NCBI GenBank assembly: GCA_008694505.1
Contig: VZDJ01007747.1
Location: forward strand, 6,542,399 to 6,606,398
Length of the DNA stretch: 64,000 nt
Source: Cyanoderma ruficeps
Lineage: Eukaryota > Chordata > Aves > Passeriformes > Timaliidae
Direction: 5' to 3'
The notes beneath the pieces were generated by a model. The model did not search any database. It was not told where the DNA came from and saw only the letters and a program-made list of their open reading frames with translations. Positions 1-13,000 of this stretch are shown one piece after another; positions within the stretch are counted from its first letter, which is position 1, and the number at the start of each line of letters is the position of its first letter. Both the position numbers and the translations under genes were made by a program.

Positions 1-3000
1 GCTTATGACCTGAAACTGCCCACAGAAGTCACCAGGAAAGAGTCAGAACAGGTATCTTTAGCCCAGCTGATCCCAAAAGACCCCCCCATGAGGATCTGAC
101 AACTGGATAGGAGATACAGACTCTTGGTGAAGGGAGCACCTAAGATGTGATGTCAGACCTGTCTTTGTGCTCCTCCTGTGTCCAGGAGAATCAGGGGACA
201 GGCACTACACTGGGTGTGTTAATGCCTGAGGAATCACTTGTGTCAACCACATGCGCCCTACAGGCAGCCATGTTTGCCCCCATTGCCTTCCTTCCATTTT
301 CCTCATGCTCTCAAGCACTTGGATTCCAGCATCTGTCAATGAATCCCCTGCCAAAGAGAATATCATCCCGCCCAGAAGCCTCACAGCCACACAGATCAAA
401 CTGAGTACAGTAAAGAAGGACTAGATTAGGATTTCATGCTTTCTGCAATGTGATTTTTTACCAAACACAATTTCAAAAGTGAGAGAAGGATGAATCAGCA
501 ACTGATTTTATAATCAATTTTCCGAGATTTTGCAGAACTGTCTGTTACTGACATAAGAGTATGATCATTTCAGCCTCATATCCAGCATAGCGAGGAGATA
601 TTTGAGACAGAGTTCCTGGGTGTTTTAGAAATTGCAGGACAGGCAGAGGACTAAAGATTCCTGGAAATTAAATGCACTTGAGGTAAAGAAGAAAAAAACG
701 TATTGTCAAACCTGTTGCCTATAATTGAGTCAGCAATGAGACTGACACATTGTGCAACCAAATTCCTCCTGAGCAGCAAGCTCAGATCTCTCAATCTCTC
801 CAACAGTTTACTCGACTCTTATAAGTTTTCCTTTTCTGCTAAATAAGAAAGAACATAATCCTTAAAGGAGTGATGTTGGTGGTTACTATAGAAAGCATAG
901 CAAGACAGAGTCAGAATAGATGGAGCTGTGCAACAGCAAAGGTGCTCAAGGTAGGATAAACAGGCACGAGGAGGTGGGAGAAAAGTAAGCAGACACTTCT
1001 GCTTCTTGAAAGTTTAAAAATGGAGTCTCATTGTACACAGAATGTTGGTTGGCTAATTTGGGGTGGGAAAGGTTTTTTTAAAGTGAGAACTTCCTTATTT
1101 GCAACAGAATTTCCAGGCTATTAAGAAGTACTTGTTGGTTGTGTTTACTAACTCAGTGTAATGGTAAAATAATATAAATCAAAATGTGTGGGAGATGAAA
1201 TATCTTTCATGATTATACCCCTAACTGAAAAAAAAAAAATGCCATTGCCTTTGCCTTGTCCACTAATCATCTGCCAAAAAATAGTTTGCTTTGGAAATTT
1301 TCCATTTTTATGCTAATGCTACTTGACAGTAACAGAGATTTCAGCACTGGGACCTATCTAAGGACCTCAGGGAGAAATTCAGAATTGTCTGTCTTAGAGC
1401 TGGGAGAACGTGCAAAATATTATTTTTAAGGAAAGAGGGTATGCAATGGCTATTTTTTACATAGAACTAAACCCACCCACACACTATATAAAATTATCTA
1501 AAACTACATGTTATGCTGGAAATAAAATCAAACCTTAGGGCCTTAGCTCATTTCTATTATGTCTAATGAGGTCTGTAGAACTACAATAATGTATAAACTG
1601 CCTGAAAGAATAATTACTATTGTATTAAGAAGTAAATACAAGCAATAATTTATGAACAAATAAATTGGTTTAGTGAAAAATAGCTATTTTTTTTCTGCAT
1701 ACCATTGGGATGTAAGAAATATAGTTGGCAGGCAAAATATGCTGTAAGAATCACAAAAATAGATCATGTTTTTTACTGTTCACAGTTTAGAGAGAAAAAC
1801 AAAAATGTATTGGTAAGGCAGGTCAAAAAGCAAAGGAAAAGTCTCTTACATTCCCTTGAAAATTTTCCTCTTCTTTTTCATATTTCAGATGTTCAAAGTT
1901 AGGAATGTCAAAATGACAGCAGGACATACATCAGTATTGAATCAGAACAAATGCACATCTAACACAACATCTTGTCTCTAACACTGGCTATAGTGATGCC
2001 TAAGGACAAATACAAAAATGGCAAGATGTACAGTGTGATGCTTCACAAGCGTGGAAGTGTTTTGTTTTCACTGCTTGGGGGTCAGAATATTCAAAAGCAA
2101 TATTTTATTCCTTGAGTAAAATTGTTTAAGAAAACAGGTACCTTTTATAGCTATACATGAAAATTTACTATAATTCACAGATTTCATCGACATTATCTCT
2201 CATTTCCATTGAACTAAAACTAAGCACTAATAAATATCTCTGTAATAATAACCATTTCAACATCACAGTTATCTGCTTTCCATGCATCTTGCTTGATTTC
2301 AATATAAATCAAAAAGATAAGTGTTTGTAGTGAACAGAAGCAAAGGGTGCTTTGTGAAATGCACTGCTGCTACTAAGATAATTTTTCTCTTATTTTAGCC
2401 TGCTCTGCTCAAGGCACATCAGCTCCACTGGACTTTGCATCCAGATAGTATTCCTGCTGTTGGCCTGGCACCCAGAGACGTTTATGTGGAGAGCATGTGC
2501 AGAGAGAAAAAAAAAACTTTAAACTGTTTAGGCAGAAATGGATCAAAAAGAGCCTCTCAGTATAGACAAACAGATCCTTATTTTATATTCATATCACATC
2601 ATGTGCTCAATTGGATCTTTATTATGGAGAGATTTTATTTGGAGAGATTTTAATAGGTCTCTCGTCTCACTTTCTGACAAAGTTGATGCTATAGCTCAAT
2701 TTCATATGTATTCATAGTTCTTATGTCCTTTTCCTCAGTAAATCTTCATCTATCTGCTAAGTCTTTTTCCCTCTAATTTCAGTGTTTATCAAGGTTTGAA
2801 GCAAATCAATGACCATCTTGCAGGAGGTTATGCCACCAGGTCCACCTGTACCCTACACAATCATAAAGGAAACTGTGGAGAGGAAGTGTGGAAATGGAAG
2901 GGATTATATTGAACAACCAGCAAGCACTTTGTGTATTGTGTTCATAATGAATTAAGATACCTTGGAATTGGAAAAAAAAGCAGCTGAATAGTGGTAATAG

Positions 3001-4558
3001 TTTACTCACTTATATGTATCCCTTACAGCTAATGGAAGCAGAACAAGGCCTGCATGTTTTGATAAATGTTAGTCTTCTCAATAAGAAAATAACATTTTTC
3101 TTCATTTTCTACAGTTCTTTCTTCCCAACATTTCTTCTAATCTTCTTCTCTGTTAATCCAGGAAAAGAAGAGACAAAGTTAATATTTATCCAATAGTGGC
3201 AAGTATTTAAGTGTATAGAAACCAGCATGAAGGACAAAAAACTATGCAACAAGTGGGTTATACTTGTCAAATAGATCACTTTGTCATCACAACACTCCAT
3301 TTACTAATTTCAGGGTTTTTTTTAAAAAAACATGGCTGCCCAAACTATTATTAACTATTGCTGTACTGCTATCTCTATATGTGGGATCAAATCCTAATGT
3401 TTGCATCAGTCCTTCATTTTATGATAACACATTTCAAATTGTTCTGAAAAGAACTATATAGTCAGAGTAGCACAATCGCTACTTTAAAAACAACCAACCT
3501 CTTGGATAAAATTTCTTCAAGGAGCCTTGGCAATGCTTAAGCAAGCATGAAGTATAATATATGGTCTCCAAACCTAGGCTATATTGTAGAGTTAATAAAT
3601 TTTTGTGAAAATATGAAGAGTTCTGTTATATATCCACCACAACAATAATAATTGTATAACACGAAAATATGCATATAAATATCCCTTTCTTAATTATCTG
3701 AAAGCTCATTGAAATTCAGACATATTCTCATCGAAATGCAGACACATTATGACACAAAGTGTGTGTACCTAAACAGTATTTCATGTAGTGATAATATTTT
3801 GCTTTATACAAGGTGGAAAAAAGGATAATCTCACTATTAGGAATTACTTTCATGACAGATGCTGTTCTTTGGTAATTTTACCAGCATCTGTGCTTTCTCT
3901 ATTTATGTAGCTATAGGATTTCCTAAACTTTGAGTGGTTTAGTAATATTATGAATAATAACTTTGGCAAAACTGATACAAAGGGAGTGCCAAATACCACA
4001 GTTTAATTCCCACCCCCAAACAAATGCAAAAAAAAAATCCAAAATGTTTTGTTTTCCATGGTCTTATTCTCAGAATACCTTTATTCTGCAGAAGCCCCTT
4101 GCTTGTGCTAATTCTCTCCTGTTAAGATGCAGGATAATTGCAAATGATTTTGAGCCAGGGTGCTTCTGCCCCTTGTAAGAGGGATCTCATGTTGGTTGGA
4201 GAGTTGAATTAAGGGGTATATTTTCTTGGTAGAAAATTTTTCACTTTCTCTTCTGTAGTCTTTTTTCTGTTTTGCTCTTCCTGACTTTGTGTAATTTTCT
4301 TCACTGCTTTTCATAGAGGAAAACAGAACCTGTGTCTCAGATAATGCAGCTAAGTATTCCTCATTAGTATCTGTTATTTTCTTGGCAAAAGAAAGACTGC
4401 ATCATTGTGGTCAGAGATCCTCTGGGTTGTTTTTAATACTGATTTAATTAAGAGATCATGCCTGGCATGATATCTTTTCAGGTATTTGTTAAGAAAAAAA
4501 TGGAGTCTAAGAAAAAAATGGCTTGAGAAGAAAGTTCTCTTCTCCTTCATGTTTTTAC
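1..4558. other. AT-rich noncoding sequence
   Basis: No supported gene or classified repeat. Short open frames are isolated and lack splice-site pairs. Short homopolymers occur (A12 near 1220). Confidence 0.7.
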
Positions 4559-4913
4559 CTACGAGACAGAGAACTAAGGTCTGTAGCAGTTCATGCATCT
4601 TCTTTTGTGGTTTTGCAGCCCATCTGTATTCCAAAGACAGTTTCAGTCATACCATATGAAGGTTCTCTCAGTAGCTCTTACCACATCTGTCTCACTAATG
4701 CCACAATCTAACACTGTGCAAAGGGATCAAAACCCCCAAAGGTTTAATAGAAGGTGACTAGGCAGAAGGTAACTAGAGAAAAACCATAGCTAACAAAGTG
4801 TAAAACAGTTTCTGGACAGATTTTCTAGGTCAGTTTTTGTGCCACAGTATGGTAAAGCCAAAGATGGATGTTGTTGTGCCTATACCAAGGAGAGATATGG
4901 AGTTATATACATA

Positions 4914-4939
4914 TATACATACATACATACATACATACA

Positions 4940-4969
<30 letters not shown>
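4914..4969. repeat. (ACAT)n tetranucleotide microsatellite
   Basis: Near-perfect ATAC/ACAT repeats, about 14 units, with imperfect AT-rich copies on both sides (to about 5020). The ORFs made of repeating YIHT or VCMY residues on both strands are translations of this repeat. Confidence 0.97.
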
Positions 4970-4970
<1 letters not shown>

Positions 4971-5849
4971 GTACTTACATACATGCATATATTTATATTT
5001 ATAATTTTTATTTTTATATACACACATAATGGATATCTCATATAGATAAACCTCATACAATGACCAATTATGTGGTTATCCAACTAATTAAAGGATGACC
5101 TAAATTCATTGCTTTGATTCTTTTCTAGATCTAATGTAATAAAACAAGTTAATATTTTTCTTTTTAAAATATTGTGGTTAGTGAATGAAAAAAAATCCAT
5201 GTTAAAACTTGCATTCATGCAACCAGTTTTTGTAAACACCCAGCTTGCTGAAAGGGTAGCTGCAACCATTTCACAGTTGGATCAATGCATTGTTTAAATT
5301 CAGGTGTTAATGAAACAGCTTCATTCACGTATCCAAGTAAGATTGTGAAGTAATTTCAAATGAGTCAGTGAACCATCCACATTAACTACCAGGGAAGCAG
5401 TCTACAGGTGAAATACTTATAAAAGCTTTTGAACTATCTATCCTTCCTAGTACCTTCTATGAGCATAAAGCAAAGTAAATGTCACATTTTCTCCCCCATG
5501 ACTGCAAAATGCTTCTAAAGATAGGAATTCATTTAGTATAGTACATGCATTTAACATGATAAAGTTGTATTTTATTCCTTCAGATGTAGGAAACCTATGA
5601 TTAAACCTATACGATTAAAATCATATTCCTGCAAAAGTCATTCTGAATTTGATGTGATGAAACCTGATTGTAGACGACAAGAGACATTGTATTTGCTTAT
5701 TTATTTTGTCTTATAATTTTTAGGTAATTTACACTCCAAATTAAAATAACAAATCCAGATTTCGCCCAACCTCAGTTCAAATACTTTGAAATAGATTTTA
5801 AACACATCATATTTTCTCTTTCTGTTTAGGGATTGCTAAATACTGCATC

Positions 5850-6190
5850 TTGACTGCACTTCCAGGAAGCCCTCTGGTCCTTCCCCCATGCCCCAAAGCA
5901 GGAGCAAGCTATACCCTGTGTCATTCCTGACAGATGTTTGTCTCTTACTCTTAAAAACCCCAAGTGACAGCAACTCTACAACACCCCCAGGCACTCTGTT
6001 CTCATGTTATTCTACATTTGCCTGTGGAATTTTTACTAAATGTCTAATCCAAGTGTCCCTTGCCACAGTTTAAAACCATTATTTCTTATCCTACCCTCTC
6101 TGGAGATAGATAATAGCTTAATAACCCTCTTTTTCCTTTCAATTGTCCTTTAGATATCTAAAGTTAGTTATCATACTCATCTGCTGTCTT
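5850..6190 (-). mobile_element. Ancient CR1 LINE fragment (antisense)
   Basis: The plus strand reads like the complement of old CR1 3' sequence of birds and reptiles. Landmarks in the familiar order are a CAGATGTTTGTCT block, a LINE-like CTTAAAAACC, a CTAATGTCTAA block, a TTTCTTATCCTACC block and a GTTATCAT block. Divergence is high and there are several indels. Ends are approximate. A small ORF at 5888-6073 lies inside it and is not a gene. Confidence 0.7.
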
Positions 6191-6555
6191 CATGGCTTTG
6201 TTATTTAGCATCATTGCAAAATGAGGAAGCAATATTTTCTGGTAATATTTATGTAATTATTCTCAGGGGAACAGTTTTTCTACTGCATCAGTTGTCAGTG
6301 GGATTTGCAATGGGATTATGTTAGGGGAAATGATAAAAATGCTTATTTTTGTAATTCGGTGGGGACAAAATAAAATAAATAAAATAGTCTAATGGGAACA
6401 ATTTCAAGAGGGGGCACCCTTCAATTAATTTTTTGTGCTGCAGCTAGCTGAGAGTTTATATTCCAGTGAAACAGTACTCCTTGTGTTACCCCAATGGCTG
6501 CTTGTTTGACAGGATGGGAAGGAGTCAAAACAAAATGTAAGGGCAGAGTTTTACA

Positions 6556-6620
6556 TGTGAGTGTGTGTGCATGTGCATGTGCATGTGCATGTGCATGTGC
6601 ACGTGCATGTGCATGTGCAG
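6556..6620. repeat. (GTGCAT)n hexanucleotide microsatellite
   Basis: About nine GTGCAT units follow a short GTGTGT lead-in, with one interruption that creates CACGTG at 6600-6605. Alternating purine-pyrimidine throughout. Repetitive ORFs on both strands here are shadows. Confidence 0.97.
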
Positions 6621-6805
6621 TGGGGGAGGTTCTGGAAGTGCTTCTGAAGATGTTTACAGCCCTGTGTGTACAAGTCCTGTCAGGTCCTTGTGCCACTGGG
6701 AAAGAACAGTATCTACAAGGACAAGTTTGGTTTCTACTGATTGTTTAGTACCTGAAGCAACTTCTTTGCTTTCTCTTAGTCAAATTTCCACTCATTTTGG
6801 CTTAC

Positions 6806-6954
6806 CTGGGCCACTTCTGGTGCACTTTTGGCTTCCCTTTTAGCTGCCATTTGGAATCTAATGTCAGCAGCAGCTTTGGGAATGTGCACAGATCTGCCCC
6901 CATTCTGTGCTGCCATCAGAGGAATCTCTTTGTCCCACCATGTTACAGCTTTGA
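6806..6954 (-). CDS. Weak candidate exon, 149 bp
   Basis: On the minus strand a pyrimidine-rich acceptor ending CTGCATTGTAG leads into 149 bp that is open to a strong donor (CCCAG then GTAAGCC). Phase runs from 1 to 0. The peptide includes NGGRSVHIPKAAADIRFQ and is alanine- and lysine-rich. The opposite strand is also open here over a similar length, which is typical of a locally GC-richer patch rather than proof of coding. No family recognised. Confidence 0.22.
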
Positions 6955-7898
6955 CTACAATGCAGGACTCCAAGATGAAGCCAGAAAAAATTTTACATCA
7001 CAGTTTTCTTACTCCTCCTCCCACTATATTTTTTAGGAGGAGTCCATTACGGTCACATCACATGTGCCTGCATGATGTTGAGTGCAGGATGTCATAAGAT
7101 CTCTTTCTGGTGAGGAGAGAGAGACTATTATGAAGCATCTGTGAGTTCATGTTGTCTACAAATATAAAATCTTTCTTAGCTTTTATGTTTATATTTCCAA
7201 GATGCTGTATATTTCCAAGATGTTACAAGTTCCTCTCAAGATCTCTCTTGATATTTATGTTTTTGAGCTCATTCTTCATATTTCTTGAAATTTAGAGCCA
7301 GTTAAAGAGCCAACTTCTCTGCAAGTTGAGTCAATGTGTCATAACAGCCTTACCCTATTTAATTTATAATTGTTATTACTTAATGATCTTCAAAGTAATA
7401 AAATTAAAATGGTAATAAAGTAAACAGCATACAGAGATTTAACTCAGATGCTCAATAAAGAGGTTTGGTAACTTTACAATACAGATTATAATGGTTTGTA
7501 TAATTCTTTCTGATATATAAATACCATAGCAGCACTTGGCATTTAAAGCAATTTTTAGAAAAAATTTTACATACAGCTAATTTTGCAGAAAGAAGCCCAA
7601 ACTGAATTTAAAAGTAGGACATGGACTGATGAGATTTTAGAGAGATAATATAGAATTTTAAAACAGAATAGTATTTTAGACACTGTTTCCCCCTCTACTT
7701 TAAGAGGAATACATAAGCTACTCTTAAGTCTACATGAGAATTATGTACCTCAAAGAAAAATGCTAAAAACCTGAAAAGAGCAGCTTTTCTTGCAGAACCT
7801 GCAAGAAATGTGAGAAATGCAACCCTTCATGGCTTCTGACATGTAAGCTGCCAACACCTAAAGATATTTTGGCAATAGTTGAATTTTCTCATGAGACA

Positions 7899-8702
7899 TA
7901 AAGAACTTGAAGCCATCCAGAGAGACTTGGACAGGCTTAAGAAGTAAACCTGTGCAGAGCTCATGAAGTTTAACAAGGCCAAGTGCAAAGGTTGAGGCAA
8001 TCCTGAGCACAAGTACAGGCTGGGAAGAGCATGGACTGAGAGCAGTCCTAAGGAGAAAGATTTGTGTGTGTTGGCAGAGGAGCAGCTCAATGTCTTGGCA
8101 GTGTGTGTTCACAGCCTGGAAAACCAACCACATCCTGGGCTGCATCCAAAGCAGAGTGCCCAGCAGCTCAAGGGAGGGGATTCTGCCCCTCTGCTCTGTC
8201 TTCATGAGATCCCACGTGGAAGTACTGCATCCAGCCCTGGGGACCCCAACACAAGAAAGTCATGGCCTCTTGGAGCAAGTCCATAAAGAGCAAGAAAAAT
8301 GGTAAGAGGGCTGGAACACCTCTCCTGTGAAAACAGGCTGAGAGTTGAGGCTGCTCTGCTTGGACAGGGGAAGGGTCTGGGGAGAAATTATAGCAGTCTT
8401 CTAATGCACAAAGGGGGCATACAGGAAGGCTGGAGAGAGAGGTTTTACAAGGACAAGCAGTGATAGGACAAGAGGGAAATGGCTATAAGCTGAAACAGGG
8501 CAGGTTTAGATCAGATATTAGGAAGATATTCGTCACTGTGAGGGTGGTGAGGCATAGGTCGCCCAGAGAAAATGTGCATGCCCCATCCCTGGAAGTGTTC
8601 CAGTCCAGGCTTGATGGGGCTCTAAGCAAACTGATCAAGTGGAAGATTCCCTGTCCATTTGATCTCTATGGTCCCTTCCAACACAAACCATTCTATGATT
8701 CT
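7899..8702 (+). mobile_element. CR1 LINE, 5'-truncated, with intact 3' end
   Basis: About 800 bp matches the 3' part of an avian CR1 element from memory of the family. It starts in the reverse-transcriptase C-terminal region (GACTTGGACAGGCTTAAG), passes through the end of the ORF, and enters the 3' untranslated region. It ends in the typical CCATTCTATGATTCT at about 8688-8702. The reading frame is broken by stops and small indels, so it is inactive. Truncation at the 5' side with a preserved 3' end is the normal CR1 insertion product. Open frames overlapping it on both strands (for example 8460-8822) are fragments of the element. Confidence 0.92.
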
Positions 8703-9467
8703 TGTGTATTAACTTTTAATCTTAGCAAGCTTTTTGCATTTGCCCATTTTTCCTCATGGAAAGTTTTTGTAGCAGCCTTGAAGGCATCATTCAGTGGCCA
8801 CCAGAGTGAAACAAAGCATTAAACTGTACAATGACCTATTTTCTTAATTCTCAGTTTGCTGCATTAGTTGTTTTAAAGCCGCTTTCCATCGAGAGTTCTG
8901 TACTAGTGCCTGTGTCCCAGAGCAATGTGCAACTCAGGAAGCAATGTATTTGCATAACATTGCATGGTTCTTGGAGACCACCCCATTTTATTTAATGTAA
9001 ATATCAGATGAAAATTATTTTCACCCACTTTCCTATTGCTCAGAATGCAAGTGGTTATGGAAACTAGATTTCTGTAAGGTCTCTGAAAACTGCTTTTGAT
9101 TGTGTTGGTTTCTGTAAGAGTATAAAATAATATCCTAACAAGATTTTATGGCTAATCTTGCATGGTAATTATGAAATTTATTTACCTCACTGAAGTATGT
9201 TTGAAATTGTATTTAAAGATTCATGTGGTGTTTATTCAGTTCCAGTAACAATTTTGTTTTCCACACAGCAGCAAGCCATACTCATAAAAATAATACTCAT
9301 TTTAAAGTATTGCCAGTGCACCAAATAAAATTTACAAACTTGGAGGTGTGCTTAAAGTCTGCATGGTTCTTTTTTCTCAGCCTAAACAAATGAAAAACAC
9401 TTTCAGTAATATATATGTAGTGCTCTCTTTAAAAAATATCTCAAAGAAGATAAAGACCTTCCTTAAG
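8703..9467. other. Noncoding spacer between CR1 and solo LTR
   Basis: Ordinary AT-rich sequence; nothing supported. Confidence 0.7.
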
Positions 9468-10088
9468 TGCGGTGGTCCGGTGTGTCTTGGGCCCCCTGTC
9501 CTGTGTTGCCTGGCCAGCCCTGACACGGGCTGCAGTGAAGGTTCAGTTCCGTATCCTGAGACACTTCCCCGATCCTGTGGGTCCTTGCCACAGCAACAGT
9601 GTGAGCAATGGTGAGGAATAAAGGAAGGACTCTGATGGGGAACTTCTGCTGGAGTTTATTGAGGCCCACACGGGACCATGTGTCCACGAGAGCACAGATC
9701 TCCCTCATGTAACACCTTAAGTGTGAGGGTGGAGAAAGGGGGAAGGGCACAGTGGGGAACCAGTCAGGGGTATGGAGGGGGTGACCCTGTACATAAATGA
9801 CAATCAGCAGAACAAATCAATAATGCAAGGGAGGGAACTCCTTGGATCCTGGCCAATCATTCAACACCCTCACTGGAATTTTCTAGACACAGGGTGAGGC
9901 CCCGAAGTGACTGACAGGACTCCAGGGTTCCTTAACTGATGATTGACACATAACTATAACTTAGGGGAAACCAAGAAGGGTTAAACATGGGATACATGGG
10001 ACAAACCATTACAACTTATAAAAAACAGAATAAACCAAGGAATAAATACATACAGAAAACTGATCAAACCAAAAAACACACCACTACA
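9468..10088 (-). mobile_element. Solo LTR of an avian endogenous retrovirus (ERVK-like)
   Basis: A 621-bp block begins TG on the plus strand at 9468 and ends CA at 10088. Read on the minus strand it starts TGTAGTGGTGTG and ends ACCACCGCA, giving proper TG...CA ends. It is flanked by CTTAAG (9462-9467) and CTCAAG (10089-10094), a 6-bp target-site duplication with one mismatch. A polyadenylation signal AATAAA lies on the minus strand at 9655-9660, and an inverted CCAAT-type motif is present upstream. No internal viral sequence adjoins either end. It therefore looks like a solo LTR left by LTR-LTR recombination. The 6-bp duplication fits beta- or alpharetrovirus-like (ERVK) elements rather than ERVL. 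Confidence 0.85.
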
Positions 10089-10094
10089 CTCAAG

Positions 10095-13000
10095 CGTCCT
10101 CTATTTCGATAAGGACCAAAAGAAACAATAATTTATCACCAGATTTTTATTTGATTTTCTTTGTAAGAGGAAAATAATTGACATTGGAAAGGCAAAGTTT
10201 TATTGCTCTTATCTGCCTGTTAGGTTGGCACTCATCTAGACCTAGAGTTTGTGTCCTCATTAGCAGTTAGTGTATTTTTCTGCCAGAAGTGTTGTATTTT
10301 ATGACAGCAGCCTAGGAAAAGCAAATAATTCATTAGTCTACACTAAAATTGAAGGTCACTGCTATCAGACTTTGAGATCATTTGCTGAAGTTTAAACATA
10401 TATCTGAAACATAGTAAAAGCAAACTGTTGCACTGGTCCATAAAAACCCATTACGCAGAACTTGATCTTCTCTGGTCTTTTACTACAGTATTTTGGATAC
10501 TGAAGTCAGAGACTAAAGAGTGAGTGTAGCTTACAGAATACAGCTGCTTTCTGCCCTAAGGAATGAAATGAGGAAATAACTGAATATACATAAAAAGTTT
10601 TGTTTTCCTTGAATGTAGATGTCAGAATTGGTAATGCAGAGGTTTGAATTAACAAACAGAAAGAAAAAAGAAAGAAGCATGTTATATTTAGCCATGCTGT
10701 TAGCTGACTTAAAGCATCTCAGTCCCAAATTTCCTTGGAATAAAGCAGTTTATAGAATCTATGACTCAAATATCTGACAGTGTATATAGAATTTCTGTAT
10801 TATACATATTTATGTACTTATGTTTATACTGTGCATGTTTGGTACTTATGCATATTGCCTGTTAACCAGCCAGACTTTTTCTTCTGTGATGAGCCTCACC
10901 ATTGTTGCACAATGAAAATCACATTCGATTAAAATATCTTTTTTGAACCATGCAGCATCTGTTACTTCTGCTCTCTGTCTCAAAATTCCCATTGAGTCTG
11001 CTGTAATTGTTCATTAGACCCCCCAAAGCTACGTTTAATGTAAAAGAGCTCCATTAAATATCACTCATCTATTGGAAATGAATCTAATATGCAATCCATG
11101 TGCAATGCATGGCTGACTCTAAAGTAATAACTCCTTCCATGCACAACAATAAGCCTTACTGTAATTAGTTTCTTTATACGATACACTGAATTTAACCTCA
11201 CATTATACTCATGCAACTCATGTTCATGCTAGCAGTAAAAAAACCCAAAAATCCAGACATGAATTTATGTAGATAATGGCTCACTCTAAAGGGCAGATGC
11301 CTGGAAATTACAAGTGTCAGACTTTATTTCACGTCAACCTCTGAATTTTTTATAGTCTTAGGCTAGTCATTGATATCTATGCTGTAATTTTGCAATATGT
11401 AAAAGAGGGATAATGATGCTTGATGACTCTGTGAGAATGTGTTTTGTTTTTATTTTACTGGAAACATTATTACTGATGTACTTCAAGGAATGAACCTATC
11501 CCATATGACTGTGGAGAAGTTTCAAAGAACACAGAACATGAAAAAAAAACTTTAAGAGTCCCAGACTGAAGGTAAGTTAAATCTTCAAAACCTTCAGTCT
11601 TGGTATGGGAATTGAAAACACAAAATGGTCTCCTCTATGGCCACAAAATACAGAGTCAATGGGATATAGATATTTACTCACAAAGATCTGTAAATGAAGA
11701 AAACAATACACCATTTTGAATGCTTAATCATTTCTAGGGGATTTTATGGTTACTTGGCTCCTGAGTTTCACTGACCTCGAGTGAGCGACAACTTACTGTA
11801 AATAACAGGTACCATGCCCTGTGCAAGGATCCTAAACAGAAAACGTATAAATATCCAAATCACTCCTCGCACTCCTATTAAAATAACAATAACAATAATA
11901 ATAANAGAATAATGAAATTTCAAATATCATTATATGAAAGTTTAAATGAAGTTGGACAACTCAGCAACATGCCTCATCACTTCACCTCCAGCAGCATATC
12001 TGGAACATGAAGAACCTGAGCAAAATTAGTTCCTACTAACACTAGTGGCTTTAAACTTCTTTCCATTCACTTTTCTGCTTCACTCCACAAAAAGTGAAAG
12101 GAAATAAAGAACTATGCCTCAAAATTATATTTCTAGGCTTCTATCCAGTACATGTCTACAAATCCAGAGAAATCAAGGGAGAGGAATGCAGTGACATGAG
12201 AAGTGATGGAGCCTCTTTATTGCAATGTATAACACTGATTACTCAAACTATGAACAAACTATAAAGAGCCCCCAAAACTCTTTATTTACAAAGAAAAAAA
12301 AGATTTCTTTTAAGTTTCTATCTGATATGGGATGTGCCAAGGGAATGCTGGTTACATTTAAGAGTTTCATTTTTTTCCTTCACTTGTATTTTTTAAGATG
12401 CTGCATAATGATATGTTTTTCCAGAGGAAAAATATTTGATGGTTGTATTTGGTAAAGAATATGGGCAATAAATATTGTGTAAAGCGTACAGATATTTTAG
12501 GTAAACAAAAGGATAGACTTTCCAGGAATCATATAAGACAATAACAACAAAAAAATATTACCAGTTCTGTAGATATGAGTAAACTTGATTTTTATTTTCT
12601 GCTCAGAAATTGTGCATATACGTAGTCTGCCAGCCAGGATCATGGGGCAATTAATTCCAAATATTAGCAATTAAGATAAAGCAGGGGATATTTATTTTTT
12701 TTTAAGTTTCCAACTTTCCTGAGAAAATTGCAGAATTTCCTATCCTACCAGCTATGTATAACAATACTGCATAGAAAAACATGTAGTCATTTAGTCTTTC
12801 CACTCTGTGTTTAGTTTTTTCCCACCATTTTGAGAAACATCTGCATTAGAGGCATTAAAAACACACTTTTGTAAAGTTGTCTCTTTATTCTGTTTCCACA
12901 TTCTTAATATTATCAAAAGCAAGGGAATTGTAGAAAATATCTTTAGCCTCAAGGCTAGAGCACTGATGAAGCCGATGTGTATGAAAACCTCAGAGACTCT

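Noticed and set aside
4559..4623. 65-bp minus-strand exon-like segment (WAAKPQKKMHELLQTLVLCL) between acceptor GGAATACAG and donor GTAG/GTAAAA
   Set aside because: Too short for the open frame to mean much, and its phase does not follow the neighbouring 6806-6954 candidate.
4830..5083. Repetitive ORFs of YIHT or VCMY units
   Set aside because: Translations of the ACAT microsatellite.
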